Below the pieces are notes generated by a model, which searched no databases, was not told where the DNA came from, and saw only the letters and a program-made list of their open reading frames with translations. Position numbers and translations under genes: made by a program. Positions 8,843 through 20,266 of a stretch of 64,000 bases of DNA are shown here, in pieces. The stretch is taken from positions 1 to 64,000 of the forward strand of contig JAGSGY010000021.1 of assembly GCA_023954855.1 (NCBI GenBank). The letters are read 5' to 3'. This stretch comes from Pseudomonadota bacterium (GTDB lineage: Bacteria; Myxococcota_A; UBA796; GCA-2862545). Each line of letters opens with the position of its first letter. Position 1 is the stretch's first letter.

Positions 8843-9173
8843 CGTCGTTCTCCTCTGTCCACCACCCGGTCGCAGGATGCCACCGCTGCACGTCCACGTC
8901 GAGGCCCTGTGCCAGAACCTCGGCATCGGTACGCACAAAATGGGAGACGCGATCGAGGATTTGCCCGATATGACGGGCATCATTTCCGATTACAGACACG
9001 GCGAGCACCTGTTGTTGCGGACGCTCGGTTTCACCAACCAGTGCTGCCGAGCAATCGAAGCGATGGCGCACCCGATCCACGAGAGAACCGACGGCGCGCC
9101 GTCGGTCCTTAAGCGTTCGAGCTCCGGGGATGTACAACTCGGCGGTAAGTACGCCGACGAACACCCGACTCAT
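8835..9173 (-). CDS. DUF503 family protein
   Basis: A 112-residue protein with the DUF503 pattern: VGVLTAELYIPGARTLKDRRR, a basic SLVDRVRHRF segment, and VSVIGNDARHIGQILDRVSHFV. Members are small, and their genes lie beside infB/rbfA in many bacteria, which suggests a link to translation or ribosome biogenesis; the function is not established. Its ATG overlaps the infB stop by one base (TGATG), so the two are translationally coupled. Confidence 0.9.
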   Translation of the reverse strand: MSRVFVGVLTAELYIPGARTLKDRRRAVGSLVDRVRHRFDCSAALVGETERPQQQVLAVSVIGNDARHIGQILDRVSHFVRTDAEVLAQGLDVDVQRWHPATGWWTEENDDG

Positions 9174-11770
9174 CAGACGCGAGCAATCTCTTCGAGGCCG
9201 TAGGCTTCGATGATGTCACCAATCTCGACTTCGTTGAAGCCGTCGAGACCGATGCCGCACTCGTACTCCTTGCGGACCTCGCGGACGTCGTCCTTGAAGC
9301 GCTTGAGCGTAGAGACCTTGCCTTCCCAAATCTGCTTACCGTCACGCTTGACGATGGCGATGTGGTTGCGGCCGATGACACCGTCGAGCACGTACGAACC
9401 AGCGATACGGCCGAGACGGCTGATATCGAAGGTGGCACGAACCTCGGCACTGCCGCGGAAGACCTTCTCGTACTCGGGCTCGAGCATGCCGAGCATGCGG
9501 GCACGAATGGCGTCGAGCGCGGAGTAGATGACCTTGTAGAAGTTGGCTTCCACACCCTGGCCATCCGCAGCCTTGCGAGCCTTGGCGTCAAACTTCACGT
9601 TGAAGCCGACCAGCATCAGGTCATCGGTGGACGCCAAGGTCACATCCGACTCAGTGATGTTGCCCACACCGGCGTGGATGATGCGGACTTCCGCCCCGTC
9701 CACGTCGATGGCTTCGATGGCGCTGCGCAGCGCTTCGAGCGAGCCTTGGACGTCTGCCTTGAGAATGAGCGCGAGAGACTCGTTCTTCTCGGCGCGGCCG
9801 GCGGCGAAGAGGTCATCGGCCGTCTGACGACGAACCTTGGCCATCTCGGCATCGCGCTTGGCCTGCGCACGGTGATCGGCGAGCGTACGTGCATCCTTCT
9901 CGGAGTTGACCTGGGTCAGCGAGTCGCCCGTCTCGGGGAGACCGGAGAGGCCGAAGATCTCGATGGGCATCGAGGGCCCCGCGGACTTCAGGCTCTTGCC
10001 CTTGTGGTCCATCATGTTGCGGACCTTGCCGAACACCGAACCGATGACGACGTGCTCGCCCTTCTTGATCGTGCCCTTCTGGATGAGCACCGTGGCCACG
10101 GGACCGCGACCGCGTTCCATCTTGGCCTCGATGACCGTACCGACAGCGCGAAGGTCCGGGTTGGCCTTGAGCTCGAGGAACTCGGCCTGCAGGTTGATCT
10201 GCTCGAGGAGTCCGTCGATGCCGGTGCGCTTGAGCGCAGAGACATTGGCGAACAGCGTCTCGCCGCCCCACTCTTCGGGAATCAGCTCGTACTCGGACAG
10301 CTGCGTCTTGACCTGGTCCGGGTTCACGCCAGGACGGTCACACTTGTTGACCGCGACGATGATCGGAACGCCAGCCGCCTTCGCGTGGGCGATGGCCTCG
10401 GCAGTCTGCGGCTGAACACCATCATCGGCAGCGACCACGAGGATCACGATGTCCGTCAGGTTCGCACCACGGGCACGCATGGCCGTGAAGGCGGCGTGAC
10501 CGGGGGTGTCGATGAAGGTGATCGGCGAGCCATCCTGCTCGACCTGGTAGGCGCCAATGTGCTGGGTAATGCCACCGGCCTCGCCCGCCGCGACGCGCGC
10601 ATTGCGAATCGCATCGAGGAGCGTGGTTTTACCGTGGTCGACGTGGCCCATGATGGTGACGACAGGCGGACGCCAGACAGCGTTCTCGTCCTCTTCGCCC
10701 TCGGGCTCGCCTTCGAGCACCAGCTCCTCGCGGAAGCCGATGTTCTCGACGCCGTACTCAAACTCCGCCGCCACGAACTGGGCAGTCTCGAAGTCGAGCA
10801 TCTCGTTGACCGTGGCCATCGTGCCGAGTTCCATCAGCTGCTTGATGACGATACCGGCCTTGACGCCGAGCTCGTGGGCAAGCTGCTTGACCGAGATCAC
10901 GTTGTCGATCTTGACCTTACGCTTCTGCGCCTTGGGCGTCGGCGACGGCATCGACATGCCGCTGCTCTTGCGACCGCGACGACGGCCAGCCTTACGACGG
11001 AACGCGTCCCACGGGCTCTCGGCACGCGTGCGACCTCGGCCACCACGGCCAGCGCGGTCCGAGCCACCAGCGGGGTCCGCTAGGCGACGTCGACGTGCAG
11101 GCGTCGGCGCGGGGGCCTGACGAGCGGCCGCCTGCTGGCGGTCCACCACGCTGCGATACGCATCGGGGTTCGTCGGGTCGTAGCCCGGCGGCGGCGCGAT
11201 GACGGCAGAGCCAAGGCCCTGGAAGCGCGGGCCGTCAGGGCGACCACCCTTCGGAGTAGCCGCCTCGGCGGCAACGGGCTCCGGCGCGGGGGTCTCCGCG
11301 GCGGGTGCGGGCTCGGGCTTGGCCTCAGCAACCGGCTCGGGGGCGGGCTCGGGCGTAGGCTCGGGAGCGACCTCAACGGGAGCGGCTTCGACCGGCGCTT
11401 CGGCGACGGGCTCAGGAGTCGGCTCGGGAGTCGGCTCGGGAGCCGCCTCGACCACCGGCTCAGGCGTAGGCTCGGGCGTCGGCTCTGGTGCGGCCTCGAC
11501 CACCGGCTCCGGCGTCGGAGCGGGTGTGGGTTCCGGAGCGGGCGGAGGCGTCGGAGCAGCCGCGGTCTGGACCACAGGCGGCTCGACTTCAACCGATGTA
11601 CGTCGAGCAGGAGCCGCCTTTTCCTCCGTGCGGCGGCGGCGCACAACCCTGCGGTTCACCCGCTTGGTGGTGACGCCGGCTTCGTCGCGGCGGGGCGCCT
11701 CTCCAGTATCCGTGCGACGCGCAGGGCGGTCGCTCGTGGAGAGTCGCTCGATGAAGTCCTTCTTCGACAT
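9173..11770 (-). CDS. infB: Translation initiation factor IF-2
   Basis: An 865-residue GTPase that delivers initiator tRNA to the 30S subunit. The N-terminal 280 residues are low complexity: basic, then a long Pro-Glu-Ala-Pro-rich tract (about 55-180) and an Arg/Gly-rich stretch. A conserved IF-2 N-domain ([20 protein letters not shown]) follows. The G domain shows G1 [10 protein letters not shown]2 GGITQHIG, G3 DTPGHAAF, G4 NKCDRP and G5 SALKRTG. C-terminal beta-barrel domains are complete. The ATG at 11770 is preceded by AGAAAGGA at a good distance. Located in the nusA-ylxR-infB order typical of bacteria. Confidence 0.97.
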   Translation of the reverse strand: MSKKDFIERLSTSDRPARRTDTGEAPRRDEAGVTTKRVNRRVVRRRRTEEKAAPARRTSVEVEPPVVQTAAAPTPPPAPEPTPAPTPEPVVEAAPEPTPEPTPEPVVEAAPEPTPEPTPEPVAEAPVEAAPVEVAPEPTPEPAPEPVAEAKPEPAPAAETPAPEPVAAEAATPKGGRPDGPRFQGLGSAVIAPPPGYDPTNPDAYRSVVDRQQAAARQAPAPTPARRRRLADPAGGSDRAGRGGRGRTRAESPWDAFRRKAGRRRGRKSSGMSMPSPTPKAQKRKVKIDNVISVKQLAHELGVKAGIVIKQLMELGTMATVNEMLDFETAQFVAAEFEYGVENIGFREELVLEGEPEGEEDENAVWRPPVVTIMGHVDHGKTTLLDAIRNARVAAGEAGGITQHIGAYQVEQDGSPITFIDTPGHAAFTAMRARGANLTDIVILVVAADDGVQPQTAEAIAHAKAAGVPIIVAVNKCDRPGVNPDQVKTQLSEYELIPEEWGGETLFANVSALKRTGIDGLLEQINLQAEFLELKANPDLRAVGTVIEAKMERGRGPVATVLIQKGTIKKGEHVVIGSVFGKVRNMMDHKGKSLKSAGPSMPIEIFGLSGLPETGDSLTQVNSEKDARTLADHRAQAKRDAEMAKVRRQTADDLFAAGRAEKNESLALILKADVQGSLEALRSAIEAIDVDGAEVRIIHAGVGNITESDVTLASTDDLMLVGFNVKFDAKARKAADGQGVEANFYKVIYSALDAIRARMLGMLEPEYEKVFRGSAEVRATFDISRLGRIAGSYVLDGVIGRNHIAIVKRDGKQIWEGKVSTLKRFKDDVREVRKEYECGIGLDGFNEVEIGDIIEAYGLEEIARV

Positions 11771-11897
11771 GGAATTCCTTTCTGGGTCCTTCCGCCACAG
11801 GCGCAGCAAGCGCCAGCCCGTCAGTGACGGGAAATCTGTAGGGACACGTCGCGGCGGCGGCGTTCCGCGAGGTCATCGCCCTTACAGAGGGGTGCCC

Positions 11898-12458
11898 CTA
11901 ACCCAAGTCGGCGAGACGGCGCAACTGACGGCGAAGATGGACACCGGCTCGTGACGACGTCACGCCGACGGCGGCGCGGGGTCCGCGTCCGATTCTGGGA
12001 CCCAGCTCGTCTGTCGAAAGCGGAAGCGTCACGAACGCGACCCGTTCTTCGGCGGCCTCGCGAAGCTTGGCCACCGTGCGATCCGCCGCATCCGAAGCCA
12101 CGATTACGCTGTGAATCATGCCCTTCTGAAGGGCCGATTCAAGCTGTTGGGCACCGCCGATGACCGCCCCCGCTGCCTGAGCCATGGACAAACCATCGAG
12201 CGCGGCGGCGACCACGAGCTTCTGAACGGATTCCGAAAGTCCTTCAACGACGACTGGGCCACCCAGGCGCAAGGCACCCGGTCGTTTCTCGACGCGTGAA
12301 AGACAGGAAGCCTTCGCGTGTACCCAGGCGCCTCGCCCGGGCAGCTTTCCACGCAGGTCAACGATCGCCCGTCCATCTGGAGAACGCACAAGGCGGATCA
12401 GGTCGTCTCCGTCCCGATCCGCCTCTTCGCGACAAGCCACACAGGTGCGACGAGCCAA
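11898..12458 (-). CDS. YlxR (DUF448) fused to an L7Ae/YlxQ-like domain
   Basis: A 186-residue protein. The first 75 residues are a YlxR domain (RRTCVACREE, then GRGAWVHAKASCLSRVEKR), a basic RNA-binding or nucleoid-associated module. Residues about 85-186 (AAALDGLSMAQAAGAVIGGAQQ, then VIVASDAADRTVAKLREAA) have the alpha-beta pattern of the L7Ae/YlxQ ribosomal-protein family. In Bacillus these are two adjacent genes, so this is a fusion. The start is TTG at 12458, 6 bases after the nusA stop; no in-frame ATG gives a complete YlxR domain. Confidence 0.88.
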   Translation of the reverse strand: MARRTCVACREEADRDGDDLIRLVRSPDGRAIVDLRGKLPGRGAWVHAKASCLSRVEKRPGALRLGGPVVVEGLSESVQKLVVAAALDGLSMAQAAGAVIGGAQQLESALQKGMIHSVIVASDAADRTVAKLREAAEERVAFVTLPLSTDELGPRIGRGPRAAVGVTSSRAGVHLRRQLRRLADLG

Positions 12459-12464
12459 TGTCAG

Positions 12465-13856
12465 CTAGGCCTCGACAGCGTCGGTGTCGTCGCTGGCGTC
12501 GTCGCTCGAGTCCTCGTCGGCACTCGCCTGCTCGGGAGCAGCCTCCTCGGGAGCGGACTCCTCGGGAGCGGCCGCCTCAACCTCGGGGCCGGCCTGACGG
12601 CGCTGGGCCTCTTCCATGATGAGCTGGGTGACGACCTCGTCGGCTGCGTCGACGATCGTCTGTGCAGCGGCTTCGTCCACGCCGAGGATACCCGCCACTT
12701 CGGCGGCCTCGGAGTCGGCGAGCTCCTGCGCGGACTGGAAGCCACTGCGCACGAGAAGGTCGACCTGCTCATCGGAGAGTGCCGAGGCACGGGCCAGCTC
12801 GGAACGAGCCGACTCGAGCTTCTCGTCGTGACGCTGCTCCGACTCGATGTCGATGCGCCAGCCCGTCAGCTGAGCGGCGAGGCGAACGTTCTGGCCGCGA
12901 CGGCCGATGGCCTTGGCAAGCTGGTCGTCGGGAACGACGAGCTCCATGGTGTGGGCGGCCTCGTCGATGTAGACGCGGCTGACCTGGGCGGGTGCGATCG
13001 CGTAGACCACGAAGCGGGCCGGATCCGGGTGCCAAGGAATGATGTCGATGGCTTCGCCGCGAAGCTCTGCCACGACCGCCTGGACACGCGAACCCTTGAG
13101 GCCGACGCAAGCGCCGACGGGATCGACATCACTGTCGGTGGACGAGACGGCGATCTTGGCGCGGTGGCCGGGCTCGCGGGCGCAGGCTTCGATGCGAACG
13201 ATGCCCTCGTAGATCTCGGGCACTTCCATCTCGAAGAGCTTCATGAGCAAGCCGGGATGGGTACGCGAGAGGACGACCTGCGGCGAGCGAGTCGCGCGGG
13301 TGATGTCCACCACGTAGGCCTGGATACGGTCGCCGGGACGGTAGGTCTCGGTCATGACCTGCTCGCGACGGGGCAAGATGGCCTCGGCACGGTTGAGGTC
13401 GATGACGATCGAGCCGCGCTCGAAGCGACCGACGATGCCCGTGATGAGCTCGCCCTTGCGGTCCTTGAACTCGTTGAAGGTGAGCTCGCGCTCGGCGTCG
13501 CGCATCTTCTGAATGATGACCTGCTTCGCCGTCTGTGCAGCGATGCGGCCGAGTTCCTCGATGTCCATGACGAGTCCGAGAGAGTCGCCGACCTCGCACT
13601 CGGGGTCGAGCTCGCGGCCCTCTTCGATCAGAATCTCGATGTCGGGATCTTCGACGTCTTCGACGACGGTGCGGAACTCGAAGAGTTCGACCTCTCCGGC
13701 ATCCTCGTTGTACTCGGCTTCGAGGTCCTTGGTCATGCCGTAGCGACGCCGTGCGGCGGCCACCATGGCACTCTCAACGATCTCGACAACCACGTCCCGA
13801 GGAAGGTTCTTCTCTCGGACAATGGCGTCGATGAGGCGTTCGAGGTCACTGATCAT
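12465..13856 (-). CDS. nusA: Transcription termination/antitermination factor NusA
   Basis: A 463-residue RNA polymerase-associated factor. Order of domains: N-terminal polymerase-binding domain ([23 protein letters not shown]), S1 RNA-binding domain around 140-200 ([17 protein letters not shown]), two KH domains ([43 protein letters not shown]), then an acidic C-terminal extension with a helix-hairpin-helix-like repeat and a tail rich in Glu, Ala and Asp. I used the ATG at 13856, 6 bases after AGGAG; a second ATG two codons upstream overlaps that site. It overlaps rimP by 11 bases. Confidence 0.97.
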   Translation of the reverse strand: MISDLERLIDAIVREKNLPRDVVVEIVESAMVAAARRRYGMTKDLEAEYNEDAGEVELFEFRTVVEDVEDPDIEILIEEGRELDPECEVGDSLGLVMDIEELGRIAAQTAKQVIIQKMRDAERELTFNEFKDRKGELITGIVGRFERGSIVIDLNRAEAILPRREQVMTETYRPGDRIQAYVVDITRATRSPQVVLSRTHPGLLMKLFEMEVPEIYEGIVRIEACAREPGHRAKIAVSSTDSDVDPVGACVGLKGSRVQAVVAELRGEAIDIIPWHPDPARFVVYAIAPAQVSRVYIDEAAHTMELVVPDDQLAKAIGRRGQNVRLAAQLTGWRIDIESEQRHDEKLESARSELARASALSDEQVDLLVRSGFQSAQELADSEAAEVAGILGVDEAAAQTIVDAADEVVTQLIMEEAQRRQAGPEVEAAAPEESAPEEAAPEQASADEDSSDDASDDTDAVEA

Positions 13857-14367
13857 CGTCATCTCCTGACTCGGGCCCAGAGCGAGACGCTCCGATAGCC
13901 GCATACTCGTCGAGGGTCAGAACGAGCCTTGCGTGCTCGATCTCCTCGACTGGGAACTGGTAATCTTTGCCGTCGACCGAGATCTTGACCTCGGTTCCGT
14001 CGATGCCCGCGAGCGCGCCAGTGTAGCGGCGGCGTGGGGGGCCCTCGACGAGGCGAATTTTCGCGGTGTAGCCGCTGAAGCGCTCGAAGTCTTCGAGGCG
14101 CTGGACAGGACGCTCGAGCCCGGGGCTGCTCACTTCAAGGCGGTAGCTTCCCTGGATCGGGTCGGCCTCATCGAGCACGAGCCCGAGGTGGCGACTCACC
14201 TTGGCGCAGTCATCCGCGCCAACGCCGCTCGGCCCGTCGATGGACACGCGCATAGTGCGGCCCCCTGCGCCACCAAGAACCTCGACGGCCACGAGCTCAA
14301 AGCCGAGCTGAGCCACAGTGGGCTCAATCGTGGTGCGGAGATTCTCGCGGAACTCGAGGGGGTGCAT
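13846..14367 (-). CDS. rimP: Ribosome maturation factor RimP
   Basis: A 173-residue 30S maturation factor. Motifs: [22 protein letters not shown], then [24 protein letters not shown], and [23 protein letters not shown], followed by the C-terminal Sm-like barrel. The start is the ATG at 14367, which begins just before the conserved N-terminal helix. No good ribosome-binding site is visible, and an intrinsic-terminator-like hairpin with seven T ends only 11 bases upstream (see 14379-14409). First gene of the rimP-nusA-ylxR-infB series. Confidence 0.93.
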   Translation of the reverse strand: MHPLEFRENLRTTIEPTVAQLGFELVAVEVLGGAGGRTMRVSIDGPSGVGADDCAKVSRHLGLVLDEADPIQGSYRLEVSSPGLERPVQRLEDFERFSGYTAKIRLVEGPPRRRYTGALAGIDGTEVKISVDGKDYQFPVEEIEHARLVLTLDEYAAIGASRSGPESGDDDDQ

Positions 14368-14378
14368 GCTGCGGCCAT

Positions 14379-14409
14379 AAAAAAAGGGACCGGCCAGGTG
14401 GCCGCTCCC
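14379..14409 (-). terminator. Intrinsic terminator immediately upstream of rimP
   Basis: On the minus strand, arms 14400-14409 and 14386-14395 form a 10-bp stem with one mismatch and a 4-base loop (ACCT), followed by seven T (14379-14385). It may end transcription from the pal/ybgF genes. Because the rimP start codon is 11 bases further on, it may also be an attenuator in the rimP-nusA leader. Confidence 0.8.
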
Positions 14410-14471
14410 AACGGGGTTGGTTGCGATTGAGCGGTGCTTGTACCCCGGAGCCATGCACCGGTCAAGGCGAG

Positions 14472-15374
14472 CTATTGCGCGAGCAGTTCCTTGGCCTCAC
14501 GGGCGGCTTTGCTCTTCGGATAGATGCGAATCACCTCTTCGTAGAAGAGTTCGGCGTTGGCCGCTTGGTTCTTCTTCGCGAAGGACTCGCCCTGGCGAAG
14601 CATCGCGAGGGCCGCCCACTCGGTATCGGCGTAGCTATCGACGACCGTCTGAAAATGCGTGAGCGCCCGATCCCAGCTGCCCTGATTGAACCAGGTCTCG
14701 GCTACCCGGTAGCGAAGTTCGGGCAGCAACGGGTCCTTCGGATGCGCGTCGAGCGCCTTCTCGAGAAGCACCCGCGCCACGCCATGACGTCCATCGCGCA
14801 TGTGCTCAATCGCCAGGTCCAGCTTGCCCTGTGCATCTTCTGGAGTCGCTTCGGGCTCGGCGACGTCAACGGTGTCGGGCGGCTCGCCTTCGACAGTTCC
14901 GTCACCCGTATCGCCCGTGTCTCCATCGGTCTCGTAGCCAAGCTCAGCGTCCGTCGGTGGCGGCGGAGCTTCGATTCCCAGGAAACTCTCGACCTGTTCC
15001 ATGCGTGACTCGGCATGCAGCATGCGCCGCTCACCGTCCATGGCCGACCCTTCGAGCATCTCTTTGATCTGCGTCAGCTCGAACTGGAGCACCTCGATCT
15101 CACCGCGAAGGCGGCCGACTTCGGCGTTCACCTGCTCGATGTTCTCGAGGCGAGTGACCTCGGTCGCGCCCTGCGCTCGCAGACTCTCTTCGAGCGTGTC
15201 GATGCGCTCCTGCGACTCGCCGAGCTGGGCCTCGAGAATGGCGACACGCGACGAAGCCACCATGACCTGCCGTGAATACTCGGCAGAGGCTCCCTGATTG
15301 CGTGTCAGAAAGCAGCCCGGCAGGCCGAGCAACGCGATGAGCAGCGCGACCGACCTAGTTCCCGACATAGACAT
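14472..15374 (-). CDS. YbgF/CpoB-like lipoprotein with coiled coil and TPRs
   Basis: A 300-residue envelope protein. The N-terminus has a signal sequence with lipobox LPGC at about residue 21. A coiled coil (about 45-135) is followed by a Gly/Asp/Thr-rich linker. The C-terminal 120 residues are tetratricopeptide repeats (GKLDLAIEHMRDGRHGVARVLLEKAL, then YRVAETWFNQGSWDRALTHF, ending YPKSKAAREAKELLAQ), as in CpoB/YbgF of the Tol-Pal system. The lipid anchor differs from the periplasmic E. coli protein. Its start overlaps the end of the Pal-like gene by 20 bases, supporting a joint role in outer-membrane constriction. Confidence 0.85.
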   Translation of the reverse strand: MSMSGTRSVALLIALLGLPGCFLTRNQGASAEYSRQVMVASSRVAILEAQLGESQERIDTLEESLRAQGATEVTRLENIEQVNAEVGRLRGEIEVLQFELTQIKEMLEGSAMDGERRMLHAESRMEQVESFLGIEAPPPPTDAELGYETDGDTGDTGDGTVEGEPPDTVDVAEPEATPEDAQGKLDLAIEHMRDGRHGVARVLLEKALDAHPKDPLLPELRYRVAETWFNQGSWDRALTHFQTVVDSYADTEWAALAMLRQGESFAKKNQAANAELFYEEVIRIYPKSKAAREAKELLAQ

Positions 15375-16095
15375 CCACCCGGCGGTTCTTGCCCCACGCG
15401 GTCTCGTTGTGACCTCTGTCGAGAGGCTTCTCTTCGCCGTAGGACGTCGCCTTCACCCGGCTGCTGGGCACGCCGCCCGCGGTGAGGTGCCGCTCGACAG
15501 CGTGTGCGCGGCGGGTCCCCAGTGCGAGGTTGTAGTCCGTCGTTCCGCGCTCATCGGCGTGACCTTCGAGGCGAATCGGAGCCGACGAGGCGTTGTAGCA
15601 CCCCATGTAGCCATCGAGCGTCTTCTGGGAGTCCGTCGCGAGCGTGGACTGGTCGAAGCCGAAGTAGACCCGCGCGAAGGAGCAGTCGACCGACGACTCC
15701 TCTTCAATGCGTAGGCCAGCGCGGAGCGTGCTCTTGTTGCCGTCGGGGTTCGACACCACGAGATCGTAGGTTCCCACCGCGAGGGACGGCACGGTCACAT
15801 CGAGCGTGTTCGCATCGATCACCGTAGCCTTGGCAAGGCCAGGTCCGATGTTGAGCGTCGCCCCGGACTCGAAGCCAGAGCCGTAGACGGTCGCGGGAAA
15901 GGCGCTTCCCGTCTTGCCGACCGATGGATCGATTGAGACGATGGCCAACGGATTCTCGATCTGCTGCACATCGCCATCGCCGTCATCGGCGTCGTCATCG
16001 TCGGGTGGCTTCTTGCAGTTCGCCGCCATCATCAGTGGCGTCAGCAGCAAGAGTGTGGTGAAACGCAAGGCGCGCGGGGGAGTCGTGAGAGGCAT
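15355..16095 (-). CDS. Pal-like OmpA-domain lipoprotein with an IPT/TIG domain
   Basis: A 246-residue protein. A signal sequence with lipobox-type MAANC (Cys about residue 27) is followed by an Asp-rich linker. Residues about 50-130 (IVSIDPSVGKTGSAFPATVYGSGFESGATL) form an immunoglobulin-like IPT/TIG domain. The C-terminal OmpA/Pal peptidoglycan-binding domain has VYFGFDQSTLATDSQ, LEGHADERGTTDYNLALGTRRA and the final KNRRVDVYV. Pal anchors the outer membrane to the wall; the added IPT domain is unusual for Pal. It is translationally linked to the YbgF-like gene. Confidence 0.88.
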   Translation of the reverse strand: MPLTTPPRALRFTTLLLLTPLMMAANCKKPPDDDDADDGDGDVQQIENPLAIVSIDPSVGKTGSAFPATVYGSGFESGATLNIGPGLAKATVIDANTLDVTVPSLAVGTYDLVVSNPDGNKSTLRAGLRIEEESSVDCSFARVYFGFDQSTLATDSQKTLDGYMGCYNASSAPIRLEGHADERGTTDYNLALGTRRAHAVERHLTAGGVPSSRVKATSYGEEKPLDRGHNETAWGKNRRVDVYVGN

Positions 16096-16130
16096 GGGCG
16101 CTCCATGATAGAGCCGCAGGAGGGGTCTGC

Positions 16131-17376
16131 TTGGGCTTAAGGTCGGACTGGCAGCGTGTCAACGCGCATAAGCACGCCATCGTCCTCGTCGGTGTTGCGC
16201 TCGCCTGCGCAGCCCTCTGCTCGGCGCTGCTTCGAAGCGCCCCGAGCCGCATCGAGGCCGCCCAGATCGTGCCTGTCTTGGTGGTGTGGGGCCTCGTCGC
16301 CACCCTGCCGGCGCTGCGCCGCCCAGACGTCGGGTTGTTGCACATCGCGGTCGCCGCCGCCCTCGTCCGTCTGCCGCTGATAGGCGCTCCTCCCCTCCTC
16401 TCCGACGACGTGTACCGCTATCTCTTCGAGGGGCTGGCCCTGAGGCATGGGCACAACCCATTCCTGGAAGCACCCGCCGCACTCGTCGGCCTCGACGACG
16501 CCCTTCAAGCGCAGGTCAACCACGGTGAGCTGACCAGCATCTACCCCCCCATCGCGCTGCTTTGGTTTCAGCTGCTGTCGCTTGGGGGGACGGTCGTCTG
16601 GGCCCAGGCCCTGACGGCGGCCGTGGACGTGGGAACCGCCGTCCTCATCGGTGTCGCCCTTCGCAAGCGTAGCCGCGCGATGTGGCCCGCCCTCGTCTAC
16701 GCGCTTCACCCTCTTGGAGCCGTAGAGTCCGCTGTCGGCGCGCACATTGATGTCGTGGCCGTTGCCTTCCTGGCCGCAGCCCTCGCGGACCCAGGCGCAC
16801 GTGGCTCTCTCTGGGCTGTACTGGGCGTCGGCACCAAGCTCTTGCCGGGCACCGCCTTGGTCCCAAACCTGCGGACAGGCCTGGCCAGGCACCACGCAGC
16901 GGCGCTGGCACTTGGCGCCTCCGTCTTGGCACTCGCGAGCGTTCAGGTCCTCGATGCCGGACCCGCCCTGTTCGCGAGCTTCAACACCTATGCCGAGCAC
17001 TGGAGCTTCAACGGTCTCGCACAGCCCCTCGTGAAGCCCTGGTTGGAGGAACTCACCCGCCCGACCCTGGTCCTTGTGGGTGTGGCGGTCTCGGTCCTAG
17101 CCACCATTCGCAGCCGCGACGCCGCAGTGGTCGCGCTGACCATCGGGACAGCCTTCCTGATGCTGTCGCCGACGGTGCACCCTTGGTACGCACTGTGGGC
17201 GCTGGTTCCCTCGCTAATCCTGGGGCGATGGGGCTGGTCACTCGCCTCGACGGCCCTGATGGCGTCCTACGCGGTGCTCTGGACACTCGATGTGCAGACA
17301 GGCGCCTGGGAGGAGGGTCGTTGGGTGGCTTGGATCAGCTGGGGTCCCGCTCTGCTCGTGCTCTTCGCCGAGCTCG

Positions 17377-17402
<26 letters not shown>
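16131..17402 (+). CDS. Polytopic glycosyltransferase (mannosyltransferase/GT87-like)
   Basis: A 423-residue membrane protein with about ten hydrophobic helices. A luminal loop after the second or third helix reads LSDDVYRYLFEGLALRHGHNPF, the acidic pattern of polyprenol-phosphate-sugar-dependent transferases (GT-C fold). A second conserved loop is ELTSIYPPIALL. The start is a TTG at 16131, preceded by AGGAGG with 7-base spacing; no ATG or GTG lies before the first helix. It converges with and overlaps the GT2 gene by 26 bases. The substrate is unknown; a role in glycolipid or polysaccharide synthesis is inferred. Confidence 0.8.
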
Positions 17403-18846
<1,444 letters not shown>

Positions 18847-19203
18847 TGAGCTCTCCGTGCGCTTCGTTAACGCTGCATCGGACGCCGCACATCCGCCGGC
18901 GTTACGGCAAGCACATCATGTCACCCTTGACTGCAGGCATTCTTGGACTACGATCAGGGTGCTGTCCGGTGCGTGCTTGGGAGACGCTTGTGGGTCCCCC
19001 TCGTAAGAGTCCTTCGGGATTTGTGCCTCGTCGCGGAGCGCAAGCCCTTCTGAGAGGGAAGCGTAAAACGGCGAAACGAAGCCCACCTTCTGATCAGAAG
19101 GGGGTACCGGCGAAGCCCACACGGCCATGACGGCACCCCTTCCCCCCTCCATCGAGGGGGGAACCCCGCGTCAAATTCGAGGTCCGAGGTCAACGGAGGG
19201 CCG
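18847..19203. other. Intergenic region with two inverted repeats
   Basis: A 357-base stretch between divergent genes with no convincing reading frame. It contains a perfect 16-bp palindrome at 19086-19101 (CCTTCTGATCAGAAGG) and a 10-bp inverted repeat at 19140-19149/19154-19163 (TTCCCCCCTC, 4-base loop). These could be operators or RNA structures. No clear promoter or terminator is seen. Confidence 0.6.
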
Positions 19204-20238
19204 ATGCTACATCTCTTTCTCGCCTTCGCCATTGCGAGCGAGGCCGTCGAGGACCCCGAGCCAATGGTGGAGCTGGAGGCCGTCGAAGAGACGGCACTTC
19301 TCGAAGAGCCCGTCGCAGCGGAGCCCGAACCGGCGACCACGGCGCAAGTCATGTCGGATGCCATCCGTCGGATCCGGCTTGCAGACTACATGGGCGCTCG
19401 CCTGTTGCTCGACGAGGCGGTCTCTCGCGAGGACGTGGATCTCGAAGAGGTGACCTACCTGCGTGGGGTGAGCTGGGAACTCGACCGGGACTACACCACC
19501 GCGCTCGGCCTCTACAACGAAGGCCTCGGAAGCTTTCCCGAAGGTGCGCGGGCTGAGGACTTTGCCTTTCGGCGGGCCGAGGTCATCGGTGGCCTTGGAC
19601 GCCCTGAAGATGCTCTCGATCTGCTGACCCCCTTCACTCGGGACCTCGACGAGCGACCCCAAGCTGATCAGATCAAGATCCGGCTCGTCGAAGCTACCTG
19701 GCTGGCCGAAGCGGGCAAGCGTCGCAAGGCCCTGAAACGCATCGCATCGACCCTAGAGGATGCCGACCCTTCGGACGTGCCCTTCTACCAGGCGAAAGCA
19801 CGTGCCGCGGTGTGCCGACTGTGGGCGGAAGATGCCGATCAGCTCGACCTCGACGTGGCCGAGCGAAAGCAGGTCAAGCGCCTGACCTCGCGCGGTGCGA
19901 CTCTGGTCGCGATCGAGAAGCAGGTCACCACCATCGCGCTCATGGAGGAGCCCGAGTGGGTGCTCGATGGGTTGCTCACCCTGGGGGATAGCTACGCCGC
20001 CGTTGGCCTGGATCTCATCGCCGTCGAGCCACCGAAGAAGCTCGCCCCCGAGGTCCACACGCTGTATCGGCAGGCCGTGGCCCAGAAGTCCGAGGTGGTG
20101 CTGATCAAGGCCCTGAATCACTACCAGAGCGGCATCGACCTCGCTCTTCGGCTCGGATGGCAGTCTCGCCGTGTAGGCGAGCTCGAGACCGCCCGCGATG
20201 CACTCGCCGTGACCATCGAGGGCCTTCCCCTGCCCTGA
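19204..20238 (+). CDS. TPR-type protein of unknown role
   Basis: A 344-residue protein. The first dozen residues (MLHLFLAFAIAS) look like a short signal peptide. An acidic Glu-Pro-Ala segment follows. Residues about 55-330 are helical repeats of tetratricopeptide type (GARLLLDEAVSRE, YTTALGLYNEGLGSFPEG, RRKALKRIASTLE). It is probably periplasmic or membrane-associated and mediates protein interactions. The histidine kinase gene follows after 28 bases in the same direction, so the two may be co-transcribed. Confidence 0.75.
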   Translation: MLHLFLAFAIASEAVEDPEPMVELEAVEETALLEEPVAAEPEPATTAQVMSDAIRRIRLADYMGARLLLDEAVSREDVDLEEVTYLRGVSWELDRDYTTALGLYNEGLGSFPEGARAEDFAFRRAEVIGGLGRPEDALDLLTPFTRDLDERPQADQIKIRLVEATWLAEAGKRRKALKRIASTLEDADPSDVPFYQAKARAAVCRLWAEDADQLDLDVAERKQVKRLTSRGATLVAIEKQVTTIALMEEPEWVLDGLLTLGDSYAAVGLDLIAVEPPKKLAPEVHTLYRQAVAQKSEVVLIKALNHYQSGIDLALRLGWQSRRVGELETARDALAVTIEGLPLP

Positions 20239-20266
20239 CGGCGCTTCGCATTGGTAGAGTGGGTCC

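Noticed and set aside
9362-11083. 573-codon plus-strand frame opposite infB
   Set aside because: It is the antisense shadow of a clear infB; its protein is a low-complexity Leu/Asp/Arg/Gly mix with no motifs.
12318-13898. 526-codon plus-strand frame opposite nusA
   Set aside because: Antisense shadow; nusA on the minus strand has all family motifs.
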